Source: JBPCQA01 sp050998615
GTDB taxonomy: Bacteria > Actinomycetota > Actinomycetes > Propionibacteriales > Nocardioidaceae
Direction of reading: 5' to 3'
NCBI GenBank assembly: GCA_050998615.1
Contig: JBPCQA010000008.1
Location: forward strand, 1 to 64,000
Length of the DNA stretch: 64,000 nucleotides
Shown here: positions 35,997 through 44,376 of the stretch, in pieces
How positions within the stretch are numbered: the stretch's first letter is position 1
Layout: each line of letters starts with the position of its first letter
The notes under the pieces: model-generated
Told to the model about the DNA's origin: nothing
The model's database searches: none
The model's input: only the letters and a program-made list of their open reading frames with translations
Program-made: the position numbers and the translations under genes

Positions 35997-36142
35997 ACCG
36001 TACCCGCCTCCTCGGACGGTGGAACGTGCGGAAGGCGCACGGAGCAAAAAAAGACCGTCGAGCCATCCGATTTGACTTTTCACTTCGAGCTTGCCGCCCA
36101 GCTGCTATGTTCAAGGGTCCGCACTTTCTCGAAGGAACCTGA

Positions 36143-37210
36143 ATGAAACGAACGACTCTTACCACGGCGGCGACAGTAGTGCTTCTCGCCGGCATGACTG
36201 CCGTGCCCGCACTGGCAACATCTCGAATCAACACAGAGCAGGCGGCGAGGCCGTTCGACGGGTCGGACCCATCCACTGGGGCGTGGTCCTCGCATTGTGA
36301 CTACTCCGGTCAGACGGATTTTACTGATCCGATCAAAGCGAGGGGCGGCTCCTCCATGCATGCACATGTGTTTTTCGGTCCGAGCACAAATATCACGCCT
36401 ATCGAAAAACCTAAGGACTTACGTGCAGCAGCCGCCAACATCTGCAATAGCGCCACGTACACGTTGCCCGGAAGGCCGCCCACACAGGTTCCTGTGCAGG
36501 ACAACTCCGCTTACTGGGTTCCTGAGCTACTTAACACTAATGTAGTTAAACCAACTCAGCCGCATGGATATAAGGAAATCAAGCCTGCTTATGCGCTAGT
36601 CTACTATCGCAACGAGCTCGTCGACCCGACCACAATCGAAGCGTTCCCACAAAACCTCAGCATAGTGGGCGGAAACTCTGCGGCAACCGGTCACCAAGGT
36701 ACGACTATTATCCAGTGGTCCTGCGTAGCGGGGCAGAACTACACGACGCCTCAGGACACGATCCCGGCATCATGCGATGATCAACGGGTCAATGGCGTGA
36801 ACGTTTCCCCGTTCTATTTGCGCATGGTAGTTCAGTTTCCCAACTGCATCATCCCCCAGACGACCGAAGATCCGCCGGGGCTGAACGAGCCCACAGCACA
36901 GACATACAGCTCGGGACCAACTGGCAGCTGGCAGACCTGTCCGCCCGGCTACACCCCGATACCCACGATCCAGGTGGGAGCTCGTTGGGATCTCACGAAG
37001 ACCGACATCATCCCGACCGGAGCAACATACGATCTCAGCGGCCTGTATCTCTCATCCGACCTGATGATCCCATCGGCGCAGCGCGTGGCCGGGGAAACCG
37101 CACACGCTGACTTTATGAGCGGTTTCACTACAACCGATATTCAGAACCTGGTTCAGTATTGTGTGAATGCCCAGGTCAACTGCGGCTACGTCGCTGGTGG
37201 CGGCGTTTGA
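36143..37210 (+). CDS. Secreted DUF1996 protein
   Basis: 355 aa with a signal peptide (1-25, cleavage after ALA). The mature part matches DUF1996: MHAHVFFG, WVPELL, YYRN, SCDD plus several Cys residues suited to disulfides, and FPNC. DUF1996 proteins occur in actinobacteria and widely in fungi; function unknown. Base composition is clearly lower in GC than the flanks, with A/T-ending codons (e.g. aatatcacgcctatcgaaaaacctaag-type runs), so recent transfer is likely. ATG at 36143 after an AAGGAA site. Confidence 0.85.
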   Translation: MKRTTLTTAATVVLLAGMTAVPALATSRINTEQAARPFDGSDPSTGAWSSHCDYSGQTDFTDPIKARGGSSMHAHVFFGPSTNITPIEKPKDLRAAAANICNSATYTLPGRPPTQVPVQDNSAYWVPELLNTNVVKPTQPHGYKEIKPAYALVYYRNELVDPTTIEAFPQNLSIVGGNSAATGHQGTTIIQWSCVAGQNYTTPQDTIPASCDDQRVNGVNVSPFYLRMVVQFPNCIIPQTTEDPPGLNEPTAQTYSSGPTGSWQTCPPGYTPIPTIQVGARWDLTKTDIIPTGATYDLSGLYLSSDLMIPSAQRVAGETAHADFMSGFTTTDIQNLVQYCVNAQVNCGYVAGGGV

Positions 37211-37308
37211 GCCGATAGGGGATCAACCTCGGCAATAGCCGCGCTCTCCGTGACGGCGAAGGAAGCACTGCCAGTCTATCGTGTCCGGACCGCGTCGGTT
37301 GCGGGCTC

Positions 37309-38550
37309 CTAATCCTGGCGCGCCTGTCGTGCTCGTCGGCGAGCGGCGCGGGCCTCTCGTCGAGACTCCACCTCGGCATCGGCGGCCGCCCGCTTCCGAC
37401 GGCGGCGTTCCGGAGTAGGTGAATCTGCGCGAGCCGAACCATCGGCGCCGGCGAGTTCACGCTCCAGCTCCGCGATTCGTAACACCAGCTCGGCGACGAC
37501 GTGCGTCGCAGTTGCGGGGACGGTGTCGGCGGGTCGGGAGTCCTTCTCGCGTAGCACTGGGCTCCTCGGTGAAGGGACGCGCAGATCGTCGAGAGTGCCC
37601 ACGACGCGTGCTCCGCTCCCTTCCACCTCCTGGGCGATCTGATCGGCTCGCGCGACCAGTCGATCGCGCGCCTCAGGTGTCAACTGGGGCCGGTCTGTCC
37701 CGGCCCCCTCGCTACGTGGTGCGGCAGCGAGCAGCTGGTTTGCGAGATAGTTGGTCACCAGCCGCCGATACTCCACCGGGCTGAGCGCTCTGCGCACCTT
37801 GACGTTGACCTGACGAAGCAGCTCCGTCTCGGCGTACCCAAGAGAGGCGTCCGCGTTGACATCGGGCGCCTGATCGTACGCCGCTGGATCCAGGCTCAAC
37901 ACGCTGGCGAAGCGCTGCCACAGCAGGCCGCCGGGCACGTCCGAAGGCGGCGCCGTAACGACCACGACGTGGTCCACGCCCACAATGTGCGCCCAGACCT
38001 GCAGTATTCGGCTGACATCGTGATGCCGCCAAAATCCAGCACGCGGCCCCTGCGGGCTCTCTTCTTCCACGTCACTCAGCACGGTTTGCATGTACTCGGG
38101 GAACGACCAGCCCTTGTCGCCCTTGATGACGGTCTGCCAATGCGATGGAATGGCACGGGTCAGATCGGGGACGGTGATGATCACAGTGAGGCGGTGACCC
38201 CGCAGGGAGTCCACCACATGTTGCGCCTCTTCCGCCGACGCCCCACACAGGAATTCCTGAGACAGCACTGCCGCACGGCCTTCCCAGGCACCAATTTGAT
38301 CGACGACTCGCGACCACTCACCCTCGGACTCTTTGATGCGCCGGTTGGGCTTGCGCCCGAGGGCATCCACGGCGCCAGCTGCCACGCCCTTCGGCCAAAG
38401 CACCCCGCCTTCTGCAAGTGCCTGCCAATTGGTGCGCAGGACCGACTGCAGGTAAGAGGCGCCACTGTTCATCGCCCCCACATGCAAATAGACGTCGGCC
38501 GGCTCAGCGGCGGGCAAGGTTACGGGCGCATCGTTACTGGCTTCAGACAA
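37309..38550 (-). CDS. Sulfotransferase-like protein with basic C-terminal tail
   Basis: About 413 aa. The opening VYLHVGAMNSGASYLQSVL resembles the 5'-PSB loop of cell-surface sulfotransferases (usual form HIGxxKTGTT), but the Lys/Gly/Thr triad is replaced by MNSGAS, so PAPS binding is in doubt. A central domain follows, then from about 320 a charged, probably coiled-coil region and a tail rich in Arg/Ala. Start uncertain: I choose TTG at 38550, 8 bp after a GGAG site; a GTG frame extends to 38637. The gene is alone on its strand between the DUF1996 gene and the permease operon. Confidence 0.6.
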   Translation of the reverse strand: MSEASNDAPVTLPAAEPADVYLHVGAMNSGASYLQSVLRTNWQALAEGGVLWPKGVAAGAVDALGRKPNRRIKESEGEWSRVVDQIGAWEGRAAVLSQEFLCGASAEEAQHVVDSLRGHRLTVIITVPDLTRAIPSHWQTVIKGDKGWSFPEYMQTVLSDVEEESPQGPRAGFWRHHDVSRILQVWAHIVGVDHVVVVTAPPSDVPGGLLWQRFASVLSLDPAAYDQAPDVNADASLGYAETELLRQVNVKVRRALSPVEYRRLVTNYLANQLLAAAPRSEGAGTDRPQLTPEARDRLVARADQIAQEVEGSGARVVGTLDDLRVPSPRSPVLREKDSRPADTVPATATHVVAELVLRIAELERELAGADGSARADSPTPERRRRKRAAADAEVESRREARAARRRARQARQD

Positions 38551-38687
38551 CCTGACATCTCCACATCGACGATCGCGGCCTCGGCCTCCACGGACCTGAG
38601 AATTAGATAATAAACGACGCGCAGCGGAGGAGCCCACCCGCTACCGTCCGTGATCGGGACGGAGCGCTCAGTCGCGTCGGCCAGTGC

Positions 38688-40142
38688 TCAAGCTGTCCGC
38701 AGCGGATCGCCTTCGGCTGCGTCTGCGCCTTCGAGCAGGGCCGGGGCCAGGGCGAGCGCGTTCGGTCGGAGCGCCGAGAGGACGAGAGTGTAGATCACGC
38801 CGAGTGCGATGAGTGCCAGTGTCAGCCACGGCAGCGCGTTGTACGGCGCCGATTGTCCCGGCCGCAGGTCACCCCAGAGTGGGATGGCCAGCACCGCCAG
38901 GCCGACGATCGGCGTGCCAACCCACAGCAGCGGGTTCTTGTGCACTCCGGCGCGTCGCAGTCTGACGAATTGGACGATCAGCGCGACGTTGGCCATCACA
39001 TACATGATGACCAGGCCCAAGATGCCGTACGTCCCGAGAAAGCCTGACGCGGTGCCGGGGTCCGTGAAGGCCGTGGAGCCCACGCCGATGATGAGACTAG
39101 GCGCCACGAACGCGATCGCCGCCACCCACGGGGTCTTGAACCTCGGGCTCACCGACGCGAGGCCGCGCGGCCACAGTCCCCCGCGACCGCCGGCGAAAAT
39201 GACCCGCGACGTCTGGGTGTTGGCGGCGACGTACGAGCTGGTGACACTCGACAAGAACACCCAGGTGATCAGCGGTGCGAGGAACGGGAGGAACGTCTTC
39301 GCTGCCGTGTGGAAGGGATTGGCATCGGAGGAGAAGATGCCGATGTGCCCCACGCCGAACGCCGTGACGATCGCGTACGAGCCGAATACGTAGAGCACAC
39401 CGCTGACCACGACCGAGCCGACCACGGCGATCGGTACATTGCGCCGTGGATTGCGTGTCTCCTCGGCGAGTGGAGCGGACGCTTCAAACCCGCCAAACGC
39501 CAGCACGGCAAGGCTGAACGCAACGAAGACGTCGGAGGCGCCGGTGCCGCTCGGCCACGTGAACGGCACTGCAGACAATCCCTGGGCACCTCCCTTGGCG
39601 AGCACGACCACCCCGAGAACCAGGAGTACGACGACCTCGAACAGGTAGAGCACGATTGTGACGCGGACGCCAAACTGCAGCCCGATGATCACCGGCACGG
39701 TCACGATGACGCCGTACACGACGGTGACAATCTGGGTGATCCCTGGGATGTCCGGGTTGTTGAGCACGTTTTGGACGATGTAGCTACCGACGAAGATGTA
39801 GATGCCGGCGAAGGCGATCATGTAACCAACCAGCGTGATGATGCCGACCGCGGTGGCCACCCGCGGGCCCAGGGCGCGAGTGATGTACGTGATGAACGAG
39901 CCGGCGCTCGGGTAGATGGACGAGAACTGGGCCAGGGTCAGCCCGGTCGCGACCATGCCGACCATGCTGATCAGGAACACCAGGGGCACGGATGCGCCGG
40001 CGAGGGTGGCCATGACGCCGGTGGTGAAGAAGAGGTTGAAGGCGGGGGCTATCTGCGCCAGCCCCGGCATCAAGACGCCGAGAAGGCCCAACTTCTTGGA
40101 GTCGAGAGAGCCGGCAGTAGCCGGCAGCGCGTCGTGGGTCAT
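38688..40142 (-). CDS. APC-superfamily amino acid permease
   Basis: 484-aa integral membrane protein with about 12-14 hydrophobic segments; the first helix region ...LGLLGVLMPGLAQIAPAFN and the GFEASAPLAEETRNPRRNVP motif are hallmarks of amino acid/polyamine/organocation permeases. Substrate unknown. Start overlaps the hydrolase stop by 4 bp (ATGA). Last gene of a GntR-hydrolase-permease operon, which suggests import of a compound that is then hydrolysed, under control of the regulator. Confidence 0.9.
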   Translation of the reverse strand: MTHDALPATAGSLDSKKLGLLGVLMPGLAQIAPAFNLFFTTGVMATLAGASVPLVFLISMVGMVATGLTLAQFSSIYPSAGSFITYITRALGPRVATAVGIITLVGYMIAFAGIYIFVGSYIVQNVLNNPDIPGITQIVTVVYGVIVTVPVIIGLQFGVRVTIVLYLFEVVVLLVLGVVVLAKGGAQGLSAVPFTWPSGTGASDVFVAFSLAVLAFGGFEASAPLAEETRNPRRNVPIAVVGSVVVSGVLYVFGSYAIVTAFGVGHIGIFSSDANPFHTAAKTFLPFLAPLITWVFLSSVTSSYVAANTQTSRVIFAGGRGGLWPRGLASVSPRFKTPWVAAIAFVAPSLIIGVGSTAFTDPGTASGFLGTYGILGLVIMYVMANVALIVQFVRLRRAGVHKNPLLWVGTPIVGLAVLAIPLWGDLRPGQSAPYNALPWLTLALIALGVIYTLVLSALRPNALALAPALLEGADAAEGDPLRTA

Positions 40143-40948
40143 CGGTCGTCTCGTCCGTTCTGACGCAGAAACTCTATGAATGCGGCGTTGAAGTCGTCTG
40201 GGTGTTCCCATAGGCAGCCGTGGCCACCCTGCGTCGTACGCCAGTCGGAGCCGGGGATCAGCTGGTGCAATTCGCGCGAAAGCTCGATGGGGATGAGGAT
40301 GTCTTGTTCTCCGGCCAGCACGAGAGTGGGAACGGCGATCTGACCAAGCGACGCGGTGGTGTCATGGTGCTGGATGACCGCCAGTTGGGCGAGGTAGGCA
40401 TGCACCGGTTGGTCGATATAACGCATGACGTTCTCGAATTCCGCGAGCTCGTTCTCGCGGCTGCGGAAGAAGTCGAGCGTGAAGGCCCACAGGGTCACGT
40501 CGCGCATGACGAACGGCACGCCTTGTACGGGCGCCGCATCGGCCCACATCGCGAACATGCGTGAACAGAACGGCCCCGGCGCGGCGTAGGTGCAGGCCAG
40601 GGTGAGCGAGCGCAGGTCCTCGGCGTAGGCGAGCGCGTAATGCTGCGCGATCATCCCGCCCATCGAGACGCCCATCAAGTGAATGTCGCTGAGACCGAGG
40701 TAGTCGACCAGGCCCTTGGTGTCGGCGGCAAGCTGCTCGGCGGTGTACGGGCCGGCCGGTTTGGCGCTGGCCCCGATGCCCCGGTTGTCGAAGCGGATCA
40801 CGCGGTAGCCGGCCCTCAGCAGAGCCGGCAGCTGATACGCCCATGTCTCCATGTCGTCGGCGAGGCCGTTGACCAACACGACGGTTTCGTCACCGTCCCC
40901 GTCCACCTCGTAATGGATGTCGATGCCGTTGATCTGTTCAATGGACAT
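40139..40948 (-). CDS. Alpha/beta-hydrolase
   Basis: 269 aa. Oxyanion region VVLVNGLADD, FDNRGIGAS, nucleophile GVSMGGMIAQ (Ser near residue 97), late Asp in AGEQDILIP and His in QGGHGCLWE complete the triad. Resembles 3-oxoadipate enol-lactonase/esterase-type hydrolases. ATG 40948 chosen: it follows GAGGAG, while a start at 40993 would overlap the regulator further. Overlaps GntR by 11 bp and the permease by 4 bp. Confidence 0.87.
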   Translation of the reverse strand: MSIEQINGIDIHYEVDGDGDETVVLVNGLADDMETWAYQLPALLRAGYRVIRFDNRGIGASAKPAGPYTAEQLAADTKGLVDYLGLSDIHLMGVSMGGMIAQHYALAYAEDLRSLTLACTYAAPGPFCSRMFAMWADAAPVQGVPFVMRDVTLWAFTLDFFRSRENELAEFENVMRYIDQPVHAYLAQLAVIQHHDTTASLGQIAVPTLVLAGEQDILIPIELSRELHQLIPGSDWRTTQGGHGCLWEHPDDFNAAFIEFLRQNGRDDR

Positions 40949-41720
40949 GGCGACGGGCTCCTCGGGCGGTGTGGTGAGGGTCGATACGGGCATGCAGTTC
41001 TCGTAGCGTCACCTCGGTGAGTGAGAAATGCTCGGCTGCGCGATTGGCGGCCAGTTCGGGGTCGTGGTCTATGACCGCCTGCGCGAGCAGTGGATGCTGG
41101 GTTAGCGCACGGGCGCGCACTTGCTCGTTGTAGGGCTCGGCCTCGAAGCCCATGCTGACGTCGTGTCTGATTCGCAGGCTCAGCTCGGCCAACTGCTTGT
41201 TGTGGGTAGCGAAGGCGATGGCCTGATGCACTTCCAGGTCGGCGAGTCGTGAGGATTCTCGGTCGCCTGCCGCCCTTCGATAGCTCGCCAACGCCTTCTT
41301 GATGCGTCGGCTGTCTTGTTGAGTGCATCGTTCGGCGGCGGTCCGGGCGATCTGTTGTTCGATCAGTGACCGCAGGTCCAGCGTTACCTCGAGTTGCTGC
41401 CACCCGGGCTCGAGCGCCCGCCGCACCATCGCGTCCGACTCCGGGCCCCACTGGTCGGTGACGAACGTGCCACCTCCCCGACCCCGTCGGACAACGACGT
41501 ATCCGAGGGCAGAGAGTCTGCTGAGCGCCTCGCGCACCGTGGTCGGGCTGACCTCGAGCATTCGAGATAGTTGCTGCACGGTAGGCAGCTTCTGGCCGGC
41601 CACGAACTGGCCCAACGCGATCGCGGTCACGAACCGGTCGGAGATGCGAGAGGCTGCGGTCTCGGAGACAAGGGGCCGCAAAGCTCCAACCTGTTGGTCG
41701 ACCGGCGGCGTACGCTCCAC
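40938..41720 (-). CDS. GntR/FadR-family regulator
   Basis: 260 aa. Winged helix 25-90 (LPTVQQLSRMLEVSPTTVREALSRL) and a helical FCD ligand domain 105-245 with metal-site histidines in DLEVHQAIAFAT, HDVSMG and EHFSL. Likely senses a carboxylate and controls the hydrolase and permease downstream. GTG at 41720. First gene of the operon. Confidence 0.9.
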   Translation of the reverse strand: MERTPPVDQQVGALRPLVSETAASRISDRFVTAIALGQFVAGQKLPTVQQLSRMLEVSPTTVREALSRLSALGYVVVRRGRGGGTFVTDQWGPESDAMVRRALEPGWQQLEVTLDLRSLIEQQIARTAAERCTQQDSRRIKKALASYRRAAGDRESSRLADLEVHQAIAFATHNKQLAELSLRIRHDVSMGFEAEPYNEQVRARALTQHPLLAQAVIDHDPELAANRAAEHFSLTEVTLRELHARIDPHHTARGARRHVH

Positions 41721-42046
41721 TTCACATCCCAGCTAAACAGACAATGACTGGTTCTTTAGCTGATGCTAGCTGAACGGCAGCTCTTCGGGAAGTGCAAGGG
41801 GAACTTGGTCTGACCTGGCCTATCCGTAGAGCCGCCGAGGGATCTCGAATCCCTAGATTTGCCTTACCCGTTGGGGAAGTGTGATCCATCGACGTCCGCC
41901 CACGTCCCGAAGGCGTCCCTGACCTGCCACGACGCAAGCTCGGCGTCCGGCGACATCCAGGATAAGCCAGCCATGTCCGGCGCTGGTGTTTAGCAAGCTG
42001 TTAGCAACTTAAGGACCATACTCTGCAGCCTCACTGAGAGTATGCG
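41721..42046. other. Gene-free stretch with a tRNA fragment
   Basis: No gene is convincing between the GntR start and the hairpin at 42047. It contains the promoter region of the GntR operon (AT-rich at 41735-41765) and a 26-nt tRNA 3'-end fragment at 41830-41855. Confidence 0.5.
41830..41855 (-). other. tRNA 3'-end fragment (possible attachment-site remnant)
   Basis: Read on the minus strand this gives TAGGGATTCGAGATCCCTCG then GCGGCT: a T-arm with a 5-bp stem (AGGGA/TCCCT) and the TTCGAGA loop, then the 3' acceptor strand CGGCGGC and a discriminator T. No matching D-arm or anticodon arm lies upstream. It resembles, with a few mismatches, the 3' end of the tRNA-Thr at 44062. Such fragments are left by integrases that recombine at tRNA 3' ends. 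Confidence 0.6.
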
Positions 42047-42079
42047 CCGGGCTCGTCTGAACTGCTCAGACGAGCCCGG
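42047..42079. terminator. 14-bp stem-loop terminator
   Basis: CCGGGCTCGTCTGA at 42047-42060 pairs perfectly with 42066-42079 across a 5-nt loop. The DUF1801 stop codon is inside the stem. No T-run, as expected for a high-GC genome. Confidence 0.75.
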
Positions 42080-42419
42080 CCTCACGCCTCCTCGCATCCA
42101 GCAGTTTGCGGATCAGGTCTGGTGGCAGGGGTTGGTCTACTGCGAAGTGGAGGGCGCTCTTGGTCTGCGTGTACCCAGTCAGCTGCTCGGCCAGCGCCGG
42201 TAGGACCGAGCCGCTATGCGGCAGATAGCTCAGGTGGTCCTTGAACGCAGCCAGGCCGGCGACTGTCTTCCCCCGAACCTTGAAGGCGGGCACCGCGTAC
42301 GAGATGCCCTGCTCGGCGTCAGGGATCAGGAGCAGGATTCGCCTTCGCATCTCCTCCAGCGTGCCGCAGTGTGGCTCGTCAAGTCTGAGCAAGTAGCCGT
42401 CGATGTCAGCGGCAGACAT
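42066..42419 (-). CDS. DUF1801 protein
   Basis: 117-aa protein matching the YdhG/DUF1801 family: GTLEEMRRRILLLIPDAEQGISYAVPAFKVRGK and FKDHLSYLPHSG are the conserved blocks; the C-terminal segment LHFAVDQPLPPDLIRKLL is also typical. Thought to be a small ligand-binding or iron-related protein; function unknown. ATG at 42419 is preferred to an open frame reaching 42491. Confidence 0.85.
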   Translation of the reverse strand: MSAADIDGYLLRLDEPHCGTLEEMRRRILLLIPDAEQGISYAVPAFKVRGKTVAGLAAFKDHLSYLPHSGSVLPALAEQLTGYTQTKSALHFAVDQPLPPDLIRKLLDARRREAGLV

Positions 42420-42910
42420 CCGACCACGATAACGCCGGCTCAGATCGATTCGGCCGCCAGCGGTCAAACAGGGCAGCGACCTTGAGGGCAACCCTCGAGC
42501 GCACCCGCTACGACGACCAGGCGACGCGTGCGAGTGCCGAGTTCATCCCAGGCCACGCCTACACCCTGCGCTACTGATGGCTCCCTCGCAAGCAGCGAGC
42601 TCCGTTTGCTTCAGACAGTCGCCCGCATGCACTCCCCACCGGATCCACGCGTCCGCACACGGCAGAATCGCGCTTCCAGCCGAGCCGCATGGTCACCTGT
42701 TCGCCTGACCGAGGCTTGCGCGGAGTCGGAGCGACTGCAGATGGAGACCCTCAAATGAACCCCTTGTCTACCGGTCTTGGACTCCAGCGATGCTCCAGCC
42801 GCCAGCTTCGGATGGTGTTCTCTCGAAGCTTCAACACCCATAGATCCACGCCGTGCCAAGTAGATAGGGACCTGGGCCGCCCGAACCACCCGAACCCTTG
42901 CAGCTCTGAG
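42420..42910. other. Region without a recognisable gene
   Basis: About 490 bp. A short open piece on the plus strand near 42500-42576 ends ...FIPGHAYTLRY then a stop and may be the tail of a lost gene, but I cannot identify it. The rest shows no conserved frame. Confidence 0.4.
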
Positions 42911-43223
42911 GTGCCTGGCGCTGCTTCGACACTTGCGCGGCGCACCGGACAGGCGGAACACGTCGCCCCCCTGCTGAAGGCACTGGCCGAGCCGGTGCGG
43001 CTTCGACTCATGTCTCTGGTGGCCTCTCACGTGGACGGCGAGGCATGCGTGTGCGACCTCTCAGATGCCTTCACCCTGTCCCAGCCCACTATCAGCCACC
43101 ACCTCAAGGTGCTGTACCAAGTGGGCCTGCTGGACCGGACCAAACGGGGGGGTCTGGGTGTACTACAAGGTCCGCACCGGGGCCCTGGCCGATGTCGCGG
43201 CCCTCATCGGCAACGCGCCCTGA
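42911..43223 (+). pseudogene. Frameshifted ArsR-family repressor
   Basis: The frame from about 42950 encodes a SmtB/ArsR winged helix: LLKALAEPVRLRLMSLVASH, the metal-binding ACVCDL cysteine pair and FTLSQPTISHHLKVLYQVG. At a run of seven G (43146-43152) the frame is lost; removing one G restores the expected end GVWVYYKVRTGALADVAALI and a stop at 43221-43223. The N-terminus also lacks a clear start. So a single-base insertion in a homopolymer, either a true decay event or an assembly error. First of three arsenic-gene remnants in a row. Confidence 0.8.
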
Positions 43224-43265
43224 GCGGGCCGAGCGGGGTCGCACGTCGGTTGCATAGCCGGCGTG

Positions 43266-43388
43266 CTGCCCCGCAGCGAATACCTGGAGGGACTGGCCGC
43301 GGCCCGGTTCGTCGACGCGACGGTCGAGTTCACCCACGAGGCCGCGCCAGGTCTGCACGCCGCCATCGTGCGCGCCCGAAAGCCCTGA
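43266..43388 (+). pseudogene. 3' remnant of an arsenite methyltransferase-like gene
   Basis: An open stretch of 40 codons reads LPRSEYLEGLAAARFVDA then VEFTHEAAPGLHAAIVRARKP and a stop. This matches the C-terminus of ArsM-type arsenite methyltransferases, in which a short EFTHE block and a final IxRAxKP occur. The SAM-binding 5' part is absent, so this is a truncated relic following the broken arsR. Confidence 0.65.
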
Positions 43389-43408
43389 CCTCAGAGAAGG
43401 GTTCGACA

Positions 43409-43468
43409 GTGGCCGACAAGCCCACAATCCTGTTCGTCTGCGTCCACAACGCAGGACGTTCGCAGATG
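43409..43468 (+). pseudogene. 5' remnant of an arsenate reductase (LMW-PTP type) gene
   Basis: A GTG start followed by ADKPTILFVCVHNAGRSQM, which is the phosphatase/arsenate reductase P-loop (CVHNAGRS) of ArsC-type arsenate:mycothiol or thioredoxin-coupled reductases. After Met20 the sequence diverges abruptly (DARRNGTQ...), so the gene has been cut at codon 20 and joined to the integrase remnant. GAAGG ribosome site present. Confidence 0.7.
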
Positions 43469-43549
43469 GATGCTCGACGGAACGGCACGCAGGATCGGCG
43501 GCAACGGCCGGCCGCTTTCGGCTCGAACAGTGAATCTCACGCTGGGTAC

Positions 43550-44050
43550 TTGAGCAGGCGTTGGACCAGGCGGTCAAGCGCGGCAAAGTCCGGCGCGTCG
43601 TGGCTGCTCTGGATCGGGCTGCTGGCGAGGCTAAGCCTGGTGCCGCGTGGACGCTGGCTGAAGACGCCTCATTCAAGGAGCGAGCCAACCGGACCGGCTC
43701 CGTGTGGCCTGGTTATCACCTGCTGTGGCCTGCGTCGCTGCTGTGGCCTGCGTCGCGGGGAGGCGCTCGGACTCGAGTGGACAGAGACATCGACTTCGCT
43801 GAGGCCACGGTAACCATGCGGATGAGCGGAATTTCGTCGCCGGCCAGATCGTCGAGGGCCGCTGAAGACGCGCCTCATGGCGCACGGACTCGTCCGCTAG
43901 ATGACGAGATGCTCGCGTTGCTTCGAAAACTCAGGACGCGCCAAGGCGAGGAACGGCTCGCAGCTGGTTCTGCATATGACGGATCGCTCGACAAGGTCGT
44001 GGTCGATAAACTTGGTCGCGTCCTACGACCCGGGTGGCATTCCGACCTGG
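43550..44050 (+). pseudogene. Decayed tyrosine recombinase (phage-type integrase)
   Basis: Pieces of an integrase catalytic domain appear in different frames: LRRGEALGLEW near 43755, DFAEATVTM near 43795, a KTRAS-type piece near 43865, LDDEMLALLRKLRTRQGEERLAAGSAYD near 43905-43980 and KLGRVLRPGWHSD near 44010. LRRGEALGLEW contains the box I arginine. Frameshifts and an 18-bp tandem duplication (43720-43755) break it; the C-terminal HxxR and Tyr are missing. It abuts the 3' end of tRNA-Thr, the usual place for such an enzyme. Confidence 0.75.
43720..43755 (+). repeat. 18-bp tandem duplication
   Basis: Two adjacent identical copies of CTGCTGTGGCCTGCGTCG inside the integrase remnant. It keeps the length a multiple of three but duplicates the WPAS/CGLRR segment. 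Confidence 0.95.
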
Positions 44051-44061
44051 GCTTTTGCTTG

Positions 44062-44134
44062 AGCCGGCGAGGGGATTCGAACCCCTAACCTTCCGATTAC
44101 AAGTCGGATGCGCTACCAATTGCGCCACGCCGGC
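44062..44134 (-). tRNA. tRNA-Thr(UGU)
   Basis: 73-nt cloverleaf on the minus strand. Acceptor GCCGGCG pairs with CGCCGGC; D-arm GCGCAATTGGTAGCGC; anticodon stem TCCGA/TCGGA with loop CTTGTAA giving anticodon TGT (reads ACA, Thr); T-arm with GTTCGAATC-type loop; discriminator T. No encoded CCA. The integrase remnant lies directly beyond its 3' end, so it is a likely integration site. Confidence 0.95.
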
Positions 44135-44376
44135 AATGTGCCGACCCATCCTAATGCGACCGCCACGGTGCCGGGACTGCCAGCGCGCGGGCCGGCTACC
44201 AGGAAGGTGAACCACGGGAGCCTGCGCATGATCAGCCCAAGCGACCGACGTGCAGCCTGCTCTGGCGAGCGCAGCGTGGGGCTTGAGTCCGACCAGCCAT
44301 GTGTTGGCCGAAAAGATAAGGCGAAGGGTCTGTGGACAAGCTCGAAACTGTCGGTGGACTGCACTAGTGTTCGAGT

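Noticed and set aside
36070..36112. Sigma-70-type promoter for the DUF1996 gene
   Set aside because: A TTGACT and a TATGTT element exist but are 28 bp apart, too far for a standard promoter.
39309..40163. Asp/His/Arg-rich open frame on the plus strand opposite the permease
   Set aside because: Shadow of the permease gene, with no homology signal and no ribosome site.
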